Numbered from the stretch's first letter, positions 1 to 9,138 are shown. The stretch: DNA of 64,000 nt from Lachnospiraceae bacterium (GCA_015056735.1 SVFT01000002.1:276482-340481), one strand, 5' to 3'. Program-made: numbers and translations. Notes: generated from the letters alone by a model not told the origin.

Positions 1-166
1 GATGACGATGATCATTGTCACACATGAGATGCAGTTTGCGAAAGAAATCTCAGACCGCATCATCTTTATGGAGGATGGCCTGATCAGGCAGCAGGGTACT
101 CCGGAGGAGTTGTTCGGCAATCCCGACGAGAGAGTGAAAGAATTTATCGGAAAGTTCCAGGCGTAA
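1..166 (+). CDS. ABC transporter ATP-binding protein, C-terminal end (partial)
   Basis: The window opens inside a gene; the last 54 codons are present. The residues visible are the end of an ABC ATPase: the H-loop region [17 protein letters not shown], then [17 protein letters not shown] and a terminal FIGKFQA. This pattern is typical of polar amino acid importers of the GlnQ/HisP group, in which the ATPase energises uptake at the cytoplasmic membrane face. Walker A and the signature motif lie outside the window, so the substrate cannot be given. The stop codon lies 8 bp before typA, and the typA ribosome binding site overlaps the end of this gene. Confidence 0.85.
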   Translation, partial: MTMIIVTHEMQFAKEISDRIIFMEDGLIRQQGTPEELFGNPDERVKEFIGKFQA

Positions 167-174
167 GGAGAGAA

Positions 175-2007
175 ATGAAACAAACCAGAAATGATGTAAG
201 AAACATTGCGATCATCGCGCATGTCGACCACGGCAAGACGACGCTGGTCGATGAGCTGTTAAAGCAGAGCGGTGTATTCAGAGAGAATCAGGAAGTTGCG
301 GAGCGTGTAATGGATTCCAACGATATCGAGCGTGAGCGAGGTATTACGATCTTATCCAAGAACACGGCCGTTATGTATAAGGGGACGAAGATCAATATCA
401 TCGATACGCCCGGTCATGCCGATTTCGGCGGCGAAGTGGAGCGTGTCCTTAAGATGGTCAACGGCGTGATCCTTGTAGTCGACGCATTCGAAGGCGTTAT
501 GCCGCAGACACGATTCGTGTTGAAACGGGCACTGGAATTAAACCATCCGGTTATCGTATGCATCAACAAGATCGACAGACCGGAAGCGCGTCCCGACGAA
601 GTCATCGATGAAGTGCTTGAACTTTTCATCGATCTGGAAGCAAACGAGAAGCAGCTTGACTGTCCGTTTGTATTTGCTTCCGCAAAGCAGGGTACGGCAA
701 CGACCGACCTTGATGAAGCAAACGATAATATGATCCCTCTTTTTGAGACGATCTTAAACTACATTCCGGCGCCTGTAGGCGATCCGGACGCGGGGACACA
801 GGTCCTCATCAGTACGATCGACTACAACGAGTATGTCGGAAGGATCGGTGTCGGAAAGGTTGACAACGGAAGCGTATCCGTCAACCAGGAGGTTGTCATC
901 GTCAACCATCACGATCCGGAATACAAGAAGAAAGTCAAGATCAGCAAACTTTACGAATTCGACGGCCTGAATAAGGTCGAAGTCAAGGAAGCAAAGTTCG
1001 GTTCGATCGTTGCGATCTCCGGTATCACGGATATCCATATCGGTGATACGCTGTGTGCACCTGAGAACCCGAAGGCGATCCCGTTCCAGAAGATCTCCGA
1101 GCCGACGATCGCGATGGATTTTATCGTAAATGATTCACCGCTCGCAGGCCAGGAAGGCAAGTACATTACAAGCCGTCATCTGCGTGACAGGCTCTTCAGA
1201 GAACTCAACACGGACGTATCGCTCCGCGTGGAGGAGACAGATTCAACAGAACGATTCAAAGTATCCGGGCGTGGGGAGCTCCATCTGTCCGTTCTGATCG
1301 AGAACATGCGCCGTGAAGGCTATGAATTTGCCGTCAGCAAGGCAGAGGTTCTCTACAAAGAGGACGAGAAGGGCAAGAAGCTCGAGCCGATGGAGCTTGC
1401 GTATGTGGATGTTCCGGATGAATTTTCCGGTGTCGTGATCGAGAAGCTCTCCATCAGAAAGGGTGAGCTCCGCAGTATGAATCCGATCCCGGGCGGTTAT
1501 ACAAGACTCGAGTTCTCGATCCCCTCAAGGGGTCTTATCGGCTACAGGGGCGATTTCATGACGGATACCAAGGGCAACGGTATCCTGAATACGATCTTTG
1601 ACGGTTATGCACCTTATAAAGGTGATATCGCATACAGAAGACAGGGTTCCCTGATCGCATTCGAAGCAGGAGAATCCGTCACATACGGCCTGTTCAGTGC
1701 ACAGGAGCGAGGAACGCTCTTTATCGGACCGGGTGAAAAGGTATACTCCGGCATGGTCATCGGACAGAGCGGAAAGAGCGAGGATATCGAACTCAATGTG
1801 TGCAAGACGAAGCATCTGACCAATACGCGCTCGTCTTCCGCAGATGAGGCGCTGAAGCTCACACCGCCCAAGATCATGAGCCTTGAGCAGGCGCTCGACT
1901 TTATCGATACGGATGAGCTTTTGGAGATCACGCCCGAGAGTCTTCGCATTCGCAAGAAGATCCTTGATCCCACAATGAGAAAAAGGGCAGCTATGAGGAA
2001 ACAGTAA
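175..2007 (+). CDS. typA: Translational GTPase TypA/BipA
   Basis: Ribosome-associated translational GTPase of the EF-G-like family, involved in ribosome assembly and stress adaptation. At 610 residues it has the usual family length. The G1 loop AHVDHGKT (about 15-22), the switch I motif ERGITI, the G3 motif [15 protein letters not shown] and the G4 motif NKID (about 131) are all intact. They are followed by the EF-Tu domain II region, EF-G domain III/V-like regions and the basic TypA-specific C-terminus ending [15 protein letters not shown] at 165-170 places the start at 175. No defect is visible. The dap genes follow 25 bp downstream on the same strand and may be cotranscribed. Confidence 0.97.
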   Translation: MKQTRNDVRNIAIIAHVDHGKTTLVDELLKQSGVFRENQEVAERVMDSNDIERERGITILSKNTAVMYKGTKINIIDTPGHADFGGEVERVLKMVNGVILVVDAFEGVMPQTRFVLKRALELNHPVIVCINKIDRPEARPDEVIDEVLELFIDLEANEKQLDCPFVFASAKQGTATTDLDEANDNMIPLFETILNYIPAPVGDPDAGTQVLISTIDYNEYVGRIGVGKVDNGSVSVNQEVVIVNHHDPEYKKKVKISKLYEFDGLNKVEVKEAKFGSIVAISGITDIHIGDTLCAPENPKAIPFQKISEPTIAMDFIVNDSPLAGQEGKYITSRHLRDRLFRELNTDVSLRVEETDSTERFKVSGRGELHLSVLIENMRREGYEFAVSKAEVLYKEDEKGKKLEPMELAYVDVPDEFSGVVIEKLSIRKGELRSMNPIPGGYTRLEFSIPSRGLIGYRGDFMTDTKGNGILNTIFDGYAPYKGDIAYRRQGSLIAFEAGESVTYGLFSAQERGTLFIGPGEKVYSGMVIGQSGKSEDIELNVCKTKHLTNTRSSSADEALKLTPPKIMSLEQALDFIDTDELLEITPESLRIRKKILDPTMRKRAAMRKQ

Positions 2008-2032
2008 ACGATACAAAGAGGAGGAAGAAAAA

Positions 2033-2923
2033 ATGGCAATTTTTACCGGCGCAGCAGTTGCGATCATCACGCCGTTTCATGAAGACGGATCCATCAATTA
2101 CGAGGCTTTTGCAGAACTGATCGACTACCAGATCGAGAGCGGCACGGATGCGATCGTGGTATGCGGTACCACAGGCGAAGCATCCACCATGTCACATGAA
2201 GAACATCTCGACGTGATCCGTTACTGCGTGAAGCATGTTAACCACAGAGTTCCCGTTATCGGCGGGACAGGCTCCAACTGCACGGAGACAGCGATCTACT
2301 TGTCTCAGGAAGCGGAGAAGGCCGGCGTTGACGGCATCCTTGTTGTCAGCCCGTATTACAACAAGGCAACCCAGAAGGGCCTTTACGAGCACTTTAAGAT
2401 GGTAGCCGATTCGGTAAAAGTGCCGATGATCCTCTATAATATCCAGGGACGTACCGGCGTTAACATCGCTCCCGAGACGATCGCGAAGCTGATCCACGAT
2501 GTGAAGAACATCGTCGGCGTGAAGGAAGCTTCCGGCAATATCTCCCAGGTTGCCAAGATTATGGCACTTTGCGGTGATGAATGCGACCTGTATTCCGGAA
2601 ATGACGATCAGATCGTTCCGCTTCTGTCTCTCGGCGGCAAGGGCGTGATCTCCGTTCTGTCCCATGTGGCACCGAAGGAGACACACGATATCTGTGCGAA
2701 ATGGTTTGCAGGTGATGTGAAGGGCGCGAAGGAGCTCCAGCTCCGTGCGCTTCCTCTGATCGATGCGCTGTTCTGCGAAGTCAATCCGATCCCTGTCAAG
2801 ACAGCCGTTAATCTGATGGGCTTTGCGGCAGGTCCTATGAGAAGACCGCTGACAACGATGGAGCCCGCAAATCAGGAGCGTCTGAAAAAAGAGATGCAGG
2901 CGTTTGGCTGCAAAATGAGGTAA
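2033..2923 (+). CDS. dapA: 4-hydroxy-tetrahydrodipicolinate synthase
   Basis: Condenses pyruvate with aspartate semialdehyde in the lysine and diaminopimelate pathway, feeding peptidoglycan synthesis in the cytoplasm. The 296-residue TIM barrel shows the substrate loop GTTGEAST (45-52), the active-site tyrosine in PMILYN (Tyr135) and the Schiff-base lysine in VGVKEASGNI (Lys164). The start is preceded by GAGGAGGAAG. It lies 4 bp upstream of dapB, so the two consecutive pathway steps are almost certainly translated from one message. Confidence 0.97.
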   Translation: MAIFTGAAVAIITPFHEDGSINYEAFAELIDYQIESGTDAIVVCGTTGEASTMSHEEHLDVIRYCVKHVNHRVPVIGGTGSNCTETAIYLSQEAEKAGVDGILVVSPYYNKATQKGLYEHFKMVADSVKVPMILYNIQGRTGVNIAPETIAKLIHDVKNIVGVKEASGNISQVAKIMALCGDECDLYSGNDDQIVPLLSLGGKGVISVLSHVAPKETHDICAKWFAGDVKGAKELQLRALPLIDALFCEVNPIPVKTAVNLMGFAAGPMRRPLTTMEPANQERLKKEMQAFGCKMR

Positions 2924-2927
2924 GAGA

Positions 2928-3686
2928 ATGGTTAAGATCATCATGCACGGCTGTAACGGCCGTATGGGGCAGTTTATAACAAGTATGGCGGCACAGGATC
3001 CCGAATGCGAGATCGTAGCGGGTATTGATGTTTCCGACCATATCACGAATACCTATCCGGTATTTAAGAGCATTGACGAGTGCAATGTGGATGCGGATGT
3101 GATCATTGACTTTTCCACGGCAAAAGCGATCGATGCGCTTGCTGCATATTCTGAGAGAAAAGGCATTCCCTGCGTGTACTGTTCGACCGGACTTTCCGAA
3201 GAGCAGAACGCACATTTAAAGGAGATCGCCGGAAAGGTTGCGGTCTTTAAGTCGGCCAACATGTCCGTCGGGATCAACCTTTTGATGAAGCTTGTGAAGG
3301 ATGCGGCCAAGACGCTGGCAGCGGCAGGTTTTGACATCGAGATCGTGGAGAAGCATCACAATCAGAAACTGGATGCACCGAGCGGCACGGCGCTTGCACT
3401 TGCGGATTCGATCAATGAGGAATTCGACGGCGCATATGAATATGTGTATGACAGAAGCACAAGGCGTGCAAAACGTCCGGAAAAGGAGATCGGCATCAGC
3501 GCGGTCCGCGGCGGTACGATCGTCGGTGATCATGATGTGATCTTTGCCGGCACGCAGGAAGTGGTAACGCTGTCGCACACCGCGTACTCCCGCGAGGTTT
3601 TTGCAAAGGGCGCACTTGAGGCTGCCAAGTTCATGAAGGGCAGAACAAATGGCTACTTTACTATGGCAGATGTGATCGAAAAATGA
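2928..3686 (+). CDS. dapB: 4-hydroxy-tetrahydrodipicolinate reductase
   Basis: NAD(P)H-dependent reductase acting on the DapA product. The 252-residue protein opens with the Rossmann motif HGCNGRMGQ (glycines 8, 11 and 14). The catalytic segment EKHHNQKLDAPSGTA (about 141-155) carries the conserved His pair and Lys147. The start lies 4 bp after dapA with a GGTAAGAGA ribosome site inside the dapA end. A strong terminator follows the stop, closing the typA-dapA-dapB unit. Confidence 0.97.
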   Translation: MVKIIMHGCNGRMGQFITSMAAQDPECEIVAGIDVSDHITNTYPVFKSIDECNVDADVIIDFSTAKAIDALAAYSERKGIPCVYCSTGLSEEQNAHLKEIAGKVAVFKSANMSVGINLLMKLVKDAAKTLAAAGFDIEIVEKHHNQKLDAPSGTALALADSINEEFDGAYEYVYDRSTRRAKRPEKEIGISAVRGGTIVGDHDVIFAGTQEVVTLSHTAYSREVFAKGALEAAKFMKGRTNGYFTMADVIEK

Positions 3687-3700
3687 TATGATGAAAAAAA

Positions 3701-3733
3701 GCGGTTGATTTTTGAGGATTTCAGCCGCTTTTT
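3701..3733 (+). terminator. Intrinsic terminator after dapB
   Basis: The arms GCGGTTGA (3701-3708) and TCAGCCGC (3721-3728) pair with one G-U wobble across a 12-base loop, followed by five T. It begins 15 bp after the dapB stop. The fbp start is only 22 bp further on, so fbp either has a promoter overlapping this hairpin or relies on read-through. Confidence 0.85.
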
Positions 3734-3755
3734 CATTTGAACGGGGGAGATATAA

Positions 3756-5741
3756 ATGGAAAATGAAAAACTGATGGAGTCTTTGTCAGAGATGGAGCTC
3801 ATGTACTTAAAGACCCTTGCGGTCCAGTACCCGACCATCGCTGCTGCTTCGACGGAGATCATTAATCTGCAGGCGATCCTGAATCTGCCAAAAGGAACGG
3901 AACATTTTCTCACGGATATACATGGAGAGTATGAACAGTTCAACCATGTGCTCCGAAACGGTTCCGGCTCTGTTCGCAACAAGATCAATGACGAGTTCGG
4001 GAATACGCTGTCTGACCGCGATAAGCGGAGTTTGGCGACGCTCATATATTATCCCAAGGAGAAGCTGGAGCTTGTTCTGAAACAGGAAGACAACATTGAG
4101 GACTGGTATAAGATCACGCTGCATCGTCTTGTACAGATCACAAAGCGTGTGGCTTCCAAGTATACGAGATCCAAAGTGCGCAAGGCGCTTCCGAAGGATT
4201 TTGCCTATGTCATCGAGGAGCTGATCACCGAGAAGGCGGAGGTGCAGGACAAGGAAGCCTATTATAACGAGATCATTCACACGATCATCAGGATCGGCAG
4301 TGCGCCGGGCTTTATCATCGCGCTTGGGGAGCTGATCCAGCGGCTTGTCATCGATCATCTGCATATCGTCGGTGACGTGTATGACAGAGGACCGGGCCCG
4401 CATATCGTGATGGATACGTTGCTGAAATATCATTCGGTCGATGTGCAGTGGGGCAACCATGATATCGTCTGGATGGGCGCGGCGGCCGGTGAACCGTGCT
4501 GTATCTGCAATGTCATCCGGATGGCGGCGCGATACGGCAACCTCGACGTGATCGAAGAGGGCTATGGGATCAACCTCGTACCGCTTGCGAATTTTGCCAC
4601 CAAACGCTACGGAAATGCGGACTGCAACGCTTTTCGCATTAAATATGACGAATCCTACAATAAATCCGACCTTGGCATGGATAAGTGTATCCACAAGGCG
4701 ATCTCAATCCTGCAGTTTAAGTTGGAGGCGCAGCTCATAAGGCGCCATCCCGAGTACGGTATGGACGATCGGATCCTGCTTGACAAGATCGACTATGAAA
4801 AGAAGACCGTTCGCATCGGCGAGAAAGAATATCCGATGAAGGATACGGATTTTCCGACAGTCGATCCGAAGGATCCGCTTGCGTTGACGGCGGAAGAGAA
4901 CGAAGTGATCGAGCGTCTCTGCACCGCATTCCACCATTGCGGCAAGCTTCAGGAACACATTCGCTTCCTGTACTCCAAAGGTGGCCTGTACAAGGTCTTT
5001 AACGGCAATCTCCTCTATCATGGCTGTGTTCCGATGGATGAGAACGGGAATTTCCAGAAGATCACGCTTGACGGCAAGGAGTACAGCGGCAAAGCGCTCT
5101 ACGATGTGCTTGAGCACTATGCACGCAAGGGCTACTACAACAGCCGCAATCCTGAGGAGCGCCAAAAGGGACTGGATATCCTCTGGTATATCTGGTGCGG
5201 CCCCTATTCACCGGTGTTCGGCAAGGATAAGATGGCGACGTTCGAGCGCTACTTTGTAGCGGATGAGAGCACGCATAAAGAGAAAAAGAACGCATACTAT
5301 GCGCTTTACGATAATGCGGATGTGGTCCGCAAGATCCTGGAAGAGTTCGGACTTTATGACAGTCGCTCCATCATCGTGAACGGCCATGTGCCTGTCGAGC
5401 AGAAAAAAGGGGAATCCCCGATCAAGTGCGGCGGCAAGCTCCTTGTCATTGACGGCGGATTTTCCAAGGCATATCAGGAAAAAACCGGTATCGCCGGCTA
5501 TACACTCGTATCCAATTCCAGAGGCATGCGCCTTGTCGAGCACGAAATGTTCGAGTCAAAAGAGGCTGCGATCATTAAGGAATCCGATATCATATCGGAG
5601 TCGATGATCTTAGAGACGGCACAGCATCGCGTGCGCGTAGCCGATACGGATATCGGTAAAGAACTGCGTGAGAGTATACGGAATCTGGAAATGCTGCTGC
5701 AGGCATACCAGGACGGTACATTAATCGAGAAAGTGAAGTAA
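3756..5741 (+). CDS. fbp: Fructose-1,6-bisphosphatase, class III
   Basis: Hydrolyses fructose-1,6-bisphosphate in gluconeogenesis. This is the Firmicutes-specific class III enzyme, unrelated to the E. coli enzyme and built on a metallophosphatase fold. At 661 residues it matches the family length. Metal-site motifs are GDVYDRG (206-212) and GNHD (233-236), with later histidines such as NGHVPVEQKKGESPIKCGGK completing the site. A GGGGGAGA ribosome site precedes the ATG. It stands between the dapB terminator and the hisA-like gene, which begins 7 bp downstream. Confidence 0.96.
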   Translation: MENEKLMESLSEMELMYLKTLAVQYPTIAAASTEIINLQAILNLPKGTEHFLTDIHGEYEQFNHVLRNGSGSVRNKINDEFGNTLSDRDKRSLATLIYYPKEKLELVLKQEDNIEDWYKITLHRLVQITKRVASKYTRSKVRKALPKDFAYVIEELITEKAEVQDKEAYYNEIIHTIIRIGSAPGFIIALGELIQRLVIDHLHIVGDVYDRGPGPHIVMDTLLKYHSVDVQWGNHDIVWMGAAAGEPCCICNVIRMAARYGNLDVIEEGYGINLVPLANFATKRYGNADCNAFRIKYDESYNKSDLGMDKCIHKAISILQFKLEAQLIRRHPEYGMDDRILLDKIDYEKKTVRIGEKEYPMKDTDFPTVDPKDPLALTAEENEVIERLCTAFHHCGKLQEHIRFLYSKGGLYKVFNGNLLYHGCVPMDENGNFQKITLDGKEYSGKALYDVLEHYARKGYYNSRNPEERQKGLDILWYIWCGPYSPVFGKDKMATFERYFVADESTHKEKKNAYYALYDNADVVRKILEEFGLYDSRSIIVNGHVPVEQKKGESPIKCGGKLLVIDGGFSKAYQEKTGIAGYTLVSNSRGMRLVEHEMFESKEAAIIKESDIISESMILETAQHRVRVADTDIGKELRESIRNLEMLLQAYQDGTLIEKVK

Positions 5742-5748
5742 TCCCGAG

Positions 5749-6531
5749 ATGGAATTCAGACCGTGTATTGACATACACAACGGAAAAGTAAAACAGATCG
5801 TCGGCAGTACACTGACGGATGCGGATCACCGGCTTGTCAGCAACTTTGTCGCGGAGCAGGACGCACCTTTCTATGCAAGGCTTTATGCCTCCCGCGGCAT
5901 TAAGGGCGGGCATGTGATCCTTTTAAACAAGGCGGGGACGGAGGAGTACGAGGAGACTAAGATCCAGGCACTCGCGGCGCTTCATGCCTATCCGGGCGGA
6001 CTGCAGGCGGGAGGCGGGATCACGCCGGAGAATGCGGAAGCGTTTTTGGATGCCGGCGCCAGTCACGTGATCGTGACTTCTTATGTATTTCGAGAAGGAA
6101 AGATCGATTACGAGCGGCTCAGTGCACTCCTCAGTGCCGTCGGCCGTGAAAAGCTTGTGCTCGATTTAAGCTGCCGCAAGAAAGATGACCGCTACTATAT
6201 CGTGACGGACAGGTGGCAGAAGTTTACGGATACCGCGCTCACGAACAGGACGCTCGAGGAACTGTCGTCATTCTGCGACGAGTTTCTGGTGCATGCGGTC
6301 GATGTGGAAGGAAAGGCGAGCGGCATCGACGGTGATCTTGTCGCGCTTTTATCAAGGATCGCAAAAAAGGTCCCCGTCACGTATGCGGGTGGAGTGCATA
6401 CATTCGAGGACCTTACAATGCTGAAAAAACTGGGGCAGGGCCGCGTGAACGTAACGATCGGCAGTGCGCTTGACCTCTTTGGAGGGGGCATGAACTTCGA
6501 CCGTGTGCTGGAATTTACATCCCAATCGTAG
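5749..6531 (+). CDS. hisA: Phosphoribosylformimino-5-aminoimidazole carboxamide ribotide isomerase, eukaryotic/archaeal-like HisA
   Basis: Predicted Amadori isomerase of histidine biosynthesis (ProFAR to PRFAR). The 260-residue barrel begins FRPCIDIHNGKVKQIVG and contains LQAGGGI, LDLSCRK and VTYAGGVHTFEDL. This resembles the long HisA version known from yeast and plants more than the usual bacterial form, which begins PAIDL. No other histidine gene is nearby, so it is separated from any his operon. Its 3' end overlaps the convergent lipoprotein gene by 17 bp. The family call is firm; the eukaryotic-like assignment is from recognition, not an alignment. Confidence 0.85.
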   Translation: MEFRPCIDIHNGKVKQIVGSTLTDADHRLVSNFVAEQDAPFYARLYASRGIKGGHVILLNKAGTEEYEETKIQALAALHAYPGGLQAGGGITPENAEAFLDAGASHVIVTSYVFREGKIDYERLSALLSAVGREKLVLDLSCRKKDDRYYIVTDRWQKFTDTALTNRTLEELSSFCDEFLVHAVDVEGKASGIDGDLVALLSRIAKKVPVTYAGGVHTFEDLTMLKKLGQGRVNVTIGSALDLFGGGMNFDRVLEFTSQS

Positions 6532-7390
6532 TACGCTCAGGAACTTCCGTTTCGGGTTCGGGCGGCATCTCTGCCGTATAGGAAACCGCGATCTTTCCGA
6601 GCAGATCATGGTTGTTATCATAGAATGCTACGGTGAAGCTGTCTTCACCGATCTGATAGATCTTGATCTCGGTTTCTTTTGTTGATTCGAATTCTTTATC
6701 ACTAAGTCTTACGCGGTTCTCGTCGTAGTCCTCGACTACGGCTTTTTTTGCTTCACCTTCCACATAGACGGTCGCTTTGAGATGATCACCGACATAAACG
6801 TGTTCTTCATTTGGCGTTTCCAGTTTGATACCGTAATCGCACATGCCAAAAGCGACCGTTGTCGGGTCCGTGATGGGCTTGGACTTGATCGAGCCGTCCT
6901 TGGTGGCAAAAGCACCCTCTTCGCAGGTTATATAGTAGTCATAACCGCGATCGAGCGGGTCGCCGAGATCGACAAGAAGATGTGTGCCATTATCCCAGCC
7001 TAATTCTTTCATAACCGTATCTGCAGAGACTGCTTCGCTTGCGCTTGCAAGGTCGATCGTCTTTGCAGCGGTGTTTGTATCCTTGTTCATGATCGTAAGA
7101 GTGCCGGCACCGACTACGTCAGCACGTTCAAAGTATATGTGGATCGTAGTAGCTCCGAGCATCATATTGACCCCGTCATTACCGGGCGAAAAGTATACGG
7201 CACCGATCGATTCGGCTGTTTCGGCGGAATCGGTCTGCTTTGCTTCTTCCTTACTATCCGCTGCGGCTGTTTCCGGCGCTTCTTCTTTTGCTGCCGGAGA
7301 AGCGGGAGCGGGTGCTTCCGTATTCTGTCCGCATGCGCTAAGGGAAAGAGACAGGCCTAAAACAACGGGGATCAGTTTCCATTTTTTCAT
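6515..7390 (-). CDS. Secreted lipoprotein, function unknown
   Basis: A 291-residue lipoprotein: basic start MKKWKL, hydrophobic stretch and lipobox LSAC, then a low-complexity Ala/Glu/Pro linker typical of cell-surface lipoproteins. The remainder is beta-rich and contains two similar acidic segments, but I recognise no catalytic family. The start at 7390 is preferred over an ATG at 7396 because GGAGG lies 7 bp before it and only 2 bp before the other. The cspA terminator stands directly upstream on the same strand, so it is probably transcribed separately or by read-through from cspA. Confidence 0.75.
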   Translation of the reverse strand: MKKWKLIPVVLGLSLSLSACGQNTEAPAPASPAAKEEAPETAAADSKEEAKQTDSAETAESIGAVYFSPGNDGVNMMLGATTIHIYFERADVVGAGTLTIMNKDTNTAAKTIDLASASEAVSADTVMKELGWDNGTHLLVDLGDPLDRGYDYYITCEEGAFATKDGSIKSKPITDPTTVAFGMCDYGIKLETPNEEHVYVGDHLKATVYVEGEAKKAVVEDYDENRVRLSDKEFESTKETEIKIYQIGEDSFTVAFYDNNHDLLGKIAVSYTAEMPPEPETEVPERTTIGM

Positions 7391-7405
7391 AATCATTCCT
7401 CCTGC

Positions 7406-7434
7406 AAAAAAGAACCGGCCAAACGGCCGGCTCT
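7406..7434 (-). terminator. Intrinsic terminator downstream of cspA
   Basis: On the minus strand the arms GAGCCGGCC and GGCCGGTTC pair around a four-base loop and are followed by a run of T. It separates cspA from the lipoprotein gene. Because it is T-rich on both sides it may act in both directions. Confidence 0.8.
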
Positions 7435-7548
7435 TTTCATAATCCGTTAAAACAATAGCTTATTCAAAATATAAAGTAAAGAAGATTCTTAAATTTATAT
7501 AAGAAAAGGCACATCGAAAAACCGATTATTGATCCTTATAAGACAAGC

Positions 7549-7749
7549 TTATAATTTTGTTACGTTTACAGCCTGAGGGCCCTTCTCGCCGTTAACTACT
7601 TCGTACTCTACGGAAGCGCCTTCTTCAAGAGACTTGAAGCCTTCCATGTTCAGTCCGGAGTAATGAACGAATACATCGTTGCCCTGCTCATCGGAAATGA
7701 AGCCGTAACCCTTCTGGTTGTTGAACCACTTAACTGTACCTTTGTTCAT
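7549..7749 (-). CDS. cspA: Cold-shock protein, CspA family
   Basis: A 66-residue single-domain OB-fold RNA chaperone that binds single-stranded nucleic acid and melts mRNA structure. The start [19 protein letters not shown] carries RNP1 (KGYGFI), and RNP2 is DVFVHYS. The strong ribosome site GGAGGT and the roughly 50-nt leader beginning with a GTTGC-GAT-GCAAC hairpin (7784-7796) resemble structured cold-shock leaders. It has its own promoter and terminator and is monocistronic. Confidence 0.95.
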   Translation of the reverse strand: MNKGTVKWFNNQKGYGFISDEQGNDVFVHYSGLNMEGFKSLEEGASVEYEVVNGEKGPQAVNVTKL

Positions 7750-7802
7750 CTTCTAGATACCTCCAAAAAAAATGTAATGAAACGTTGCATCGCAACATCT
7801 AA

Positions 7803-7831
7803 AGAATATCACAATGTGACAATATTGTAAA
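7803..7831 (-). promoter_or_regulatory. Probable promoter of cspA
   Basis: On the minus strand TTTACA (7831-7826) and TATTCT (7808-7803) are spaced by 17 bp. Transcription would start near 7796, giving a leader of about 50 nt that begins at the GTTGC/GCAAC hairpin. Confidence 0.6.
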
Positions 7832-7848
7832 GAAATTTACGAAAAACT

Positions 7849-7864
7849 TTGTACAACTGTACAA
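7849..7864. promoter_or_regulatory. Perfect inverted repeat resembling a BlaI/CopY box
   Basis: TTGTACA, two bases, TGTACAA: a perfect 7-2-7 palindrome containing the TACAnnTGTA core known for BlaI/MecI/CopY-type repressors. It overlaps a possible -35 (TGTACA, 7859-7864) that is 16 bp from TACAAT (7881-7886) ahead of the M23 gene, and lies upstream of the cspA promoter. No BlaI or CopY gene is in the window, so the regulator is unknown. Confidence 0.5.
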
Positions 7865-7913
7865 TATGACCAAATCGTGCTACAATAAGAAAAGTTTAGG
7901 GGGAATTTCCTAC

Positions 7914-8654
7914 ATGAACTTGCGTGAATACAATGAGAAAACAAATTACACCGTTGTGATCGTTTCAGAGTCCCCGAAAGCAGGGATCCGTCAGGTCTGC
8001 ATCGAGAGAAGATACATCCGGATCGGCATCCTTTTGACGATCCTGATCCTTGGCGCTTCCATTGGGCTTGCGGCATGTCACACGGTTCGATATAAGCGTG
8101 CAAAAGCGGAAGCGGTCGCAGCGGTCCAGAAGGCGGACAGCCTGACGGAAGAGAACGCGGCGCTTGCATCCGAGAATGCGGAGCTGCAGGATAAGATCTC
8201 CCTTGTCAGCACCACGCTTACCAAGAAAGCAAAGAACGAGGCGGAGCAGGCCAAGGCGGAAGAAGAGCAGCAGCTCCCGCACGCATTCCCTGTATCGGGG
8301 CCTGCTGTCATCGTTGAAAGCTCCGAGAATACACCCAAGGAAGAGCTCGCCGGCAAGGATCCGATCGTAGTCTTTACCGCGTCAGCCGGTATGCATATCA
8401 TCGCGTCCGGTAACGGAACGGTTTCTTCCGTGAAGGAAGATGAGGAATACGGCTTCTCTGTGACGATCGATCATATAAACGGTTACCAGTCGGTCTATCG
8501 TTCACCTTCCAATCCGGTCGTCAAAGAAGGCGAGACGGTCACGCTCGGCCAGACGATCTTTGAAGTTCGTTCCGATCAGGATCGCTTCGGCTATCAGATC
8601 ATGGAGAATGAAAAGCTGATCGACCCGCTTAAATTGATGCAGGTGTACGGTTAA
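7914..8654 (+). CDS. Membrane-anchored M23-like (LytM fold) protein, probably non-catalytic
   Basis: A 246-residue protein with an N-terminal transmembrane segment (about 37-55, GILLTILILGASIGLAA), an Ala/Glu-rich coiled coil (about 60-115) and a C-terminal domain with the M23 fold pattern GNGTVSSV, TIDHINGYQSVYRSP, VKEGETVTLGQTIFEV. The zinc ligands of active M23 enzymes are missing: no HxGxD segment before the domain, the usual YAHL is YRSP, and the final HxH is absent. A role as a cell-envelope scaffold or hydrolase activator, as for EnvC-like proteins, is inferred. The start at 7914 is chosen for AGGGGG ten bases upstream; an in-frame ATG at 7866 lies inside the promoter. Confidence 0.75.
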   Translation: MNLREYNEKTNYTVVIVSESPKAGIRQVCIERRYIRIGILLTILILGASIGLAACHTVRYKRAKAEAVAAVQKADSLTEENAALASENAELQDKISLVSTTLTKKAKNEAEQAKAEEEQQLPHAFPVSGPAVIVESSENTPKEELAGKDPIVVFTASAGMHIIASGNGTVSSVKEDEEYGFSVTIDHINGYQSVYRSPSNPVVKEGETVTLGQTIFEVRSDQDRFGYQIMENEKLIDPLKLMQVYG

Positions 8655-8675
8655 TAAGAAAAGAGATCAATAAGA

Positions 8676-8710
8676 AAAGCCGAAGGAGCGAGCTCCCTCG
8701 GCTTTGTTTT
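8676..8710. terminator. Bidirectional terminator between the M23 gene and yerC
   Basis: AAAGCCGA-A-GGAGC and GCTCC-C-TCGGCTTT (8676-8705) form a 13-bp stem with one mismatch, with A-rich sequence before and T-rich after. It serves two convergent genes. A second perfect hairpin, TGATCCGC-T-GCGGATCA (8721-8737), overlaps the yerC stop codon. Confidence 0.85.
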
Positions 8711-8734
8711 CGGTTGTATGTGATCCGCTGCGGA

Positions 8735-9022
8735 TCATTTGTGCATACGCTTTAAAACAAGATCATAACCGTCCGTGCCGTAATTGAGCGCACGGTTCAC
8801 GCGGCTGATCGTTGCGGTGGATGCGCCGGTCTTCTCCGCAATATCAAGGTAGGTGCGATGCTCCCGCAGCATCGTTGCCACTTCCATTCGCTGCGACAGG
8901 GACATCAGCTCGTTGATCGTACACAGATCTTCAAAAAACGCGTAGCATTCTTCTTTGTTCTTGAGTTGCAGGATGCCGTCAAACAGCTGCTCCATGGCGT
9001 CCGTCTGTAATTTTTTGTTCAT
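8735..9022 (-). CDS. yerC: YerC/YecD family TrpR-related transcription regulator
   Basis: A 95-residue all-helical DNA-binding protein of the TrpR-like superfamily. The helix-turn-helix is in the second half (YLDIAEKTGASTATISRVNRAL), and the N-terminal part ELMSLSQRMEVATML is the dimer core. YerC proteins of Firmicutes are small repressor-like regulators whose ligand is not established. A GGAGGAAG site precedes the ATG. It is convergent with the M23 gene and divergent from the acyltransferase gene. Confidence 0.9.
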   Translation of the reverse strand: MNKKLQTDAMEQLFDGILQLKNKEECYAFFEDLCTINELMSLSQRMEVATMLREHRTYLDIAEKTGASTATISRVNRALNYGTDGYDLVLKRMHK

Positions 9023-9091
9023 AGCTTCCTCCTACGATCAGATACATTCGTACTGTATAAGTTTAGCACACGAAAGTGAATGTGTAAAGAG

Positions 9092-9121
9092 TGAGCTAGG
9101 GGGACGGGGTTCGTGGCTCAT
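9092..9121 (+). repeat. Short hairpin repeat, copy S1
   Basis: First of a dispersed family with consensus TGAGCCAGGGGGACGGGG then TGcCTGGCTCA. The ends are inverted repeats and the G-rich core AGGGGGACGGGGT is almost invariant. S1 has small changes (GAGCTAGG, TTCGTGGCTC) and lies between the divergent yerC and acyltransferase genes. Other copies are at 11493, 12875, 17437 (inverted) and, as a head-to-head pair, 36192-36267. Confidence 0.8.
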
Positions 9122-9138
9122 AATACCGGAGGTATGAT

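Noticed and set aside
9092..9121. S repeats as ordinary intrinsic terminators
   Set aside because: They lack a T-run on either side and occur upstream of genes as well as after them; two even contain the stop codon.
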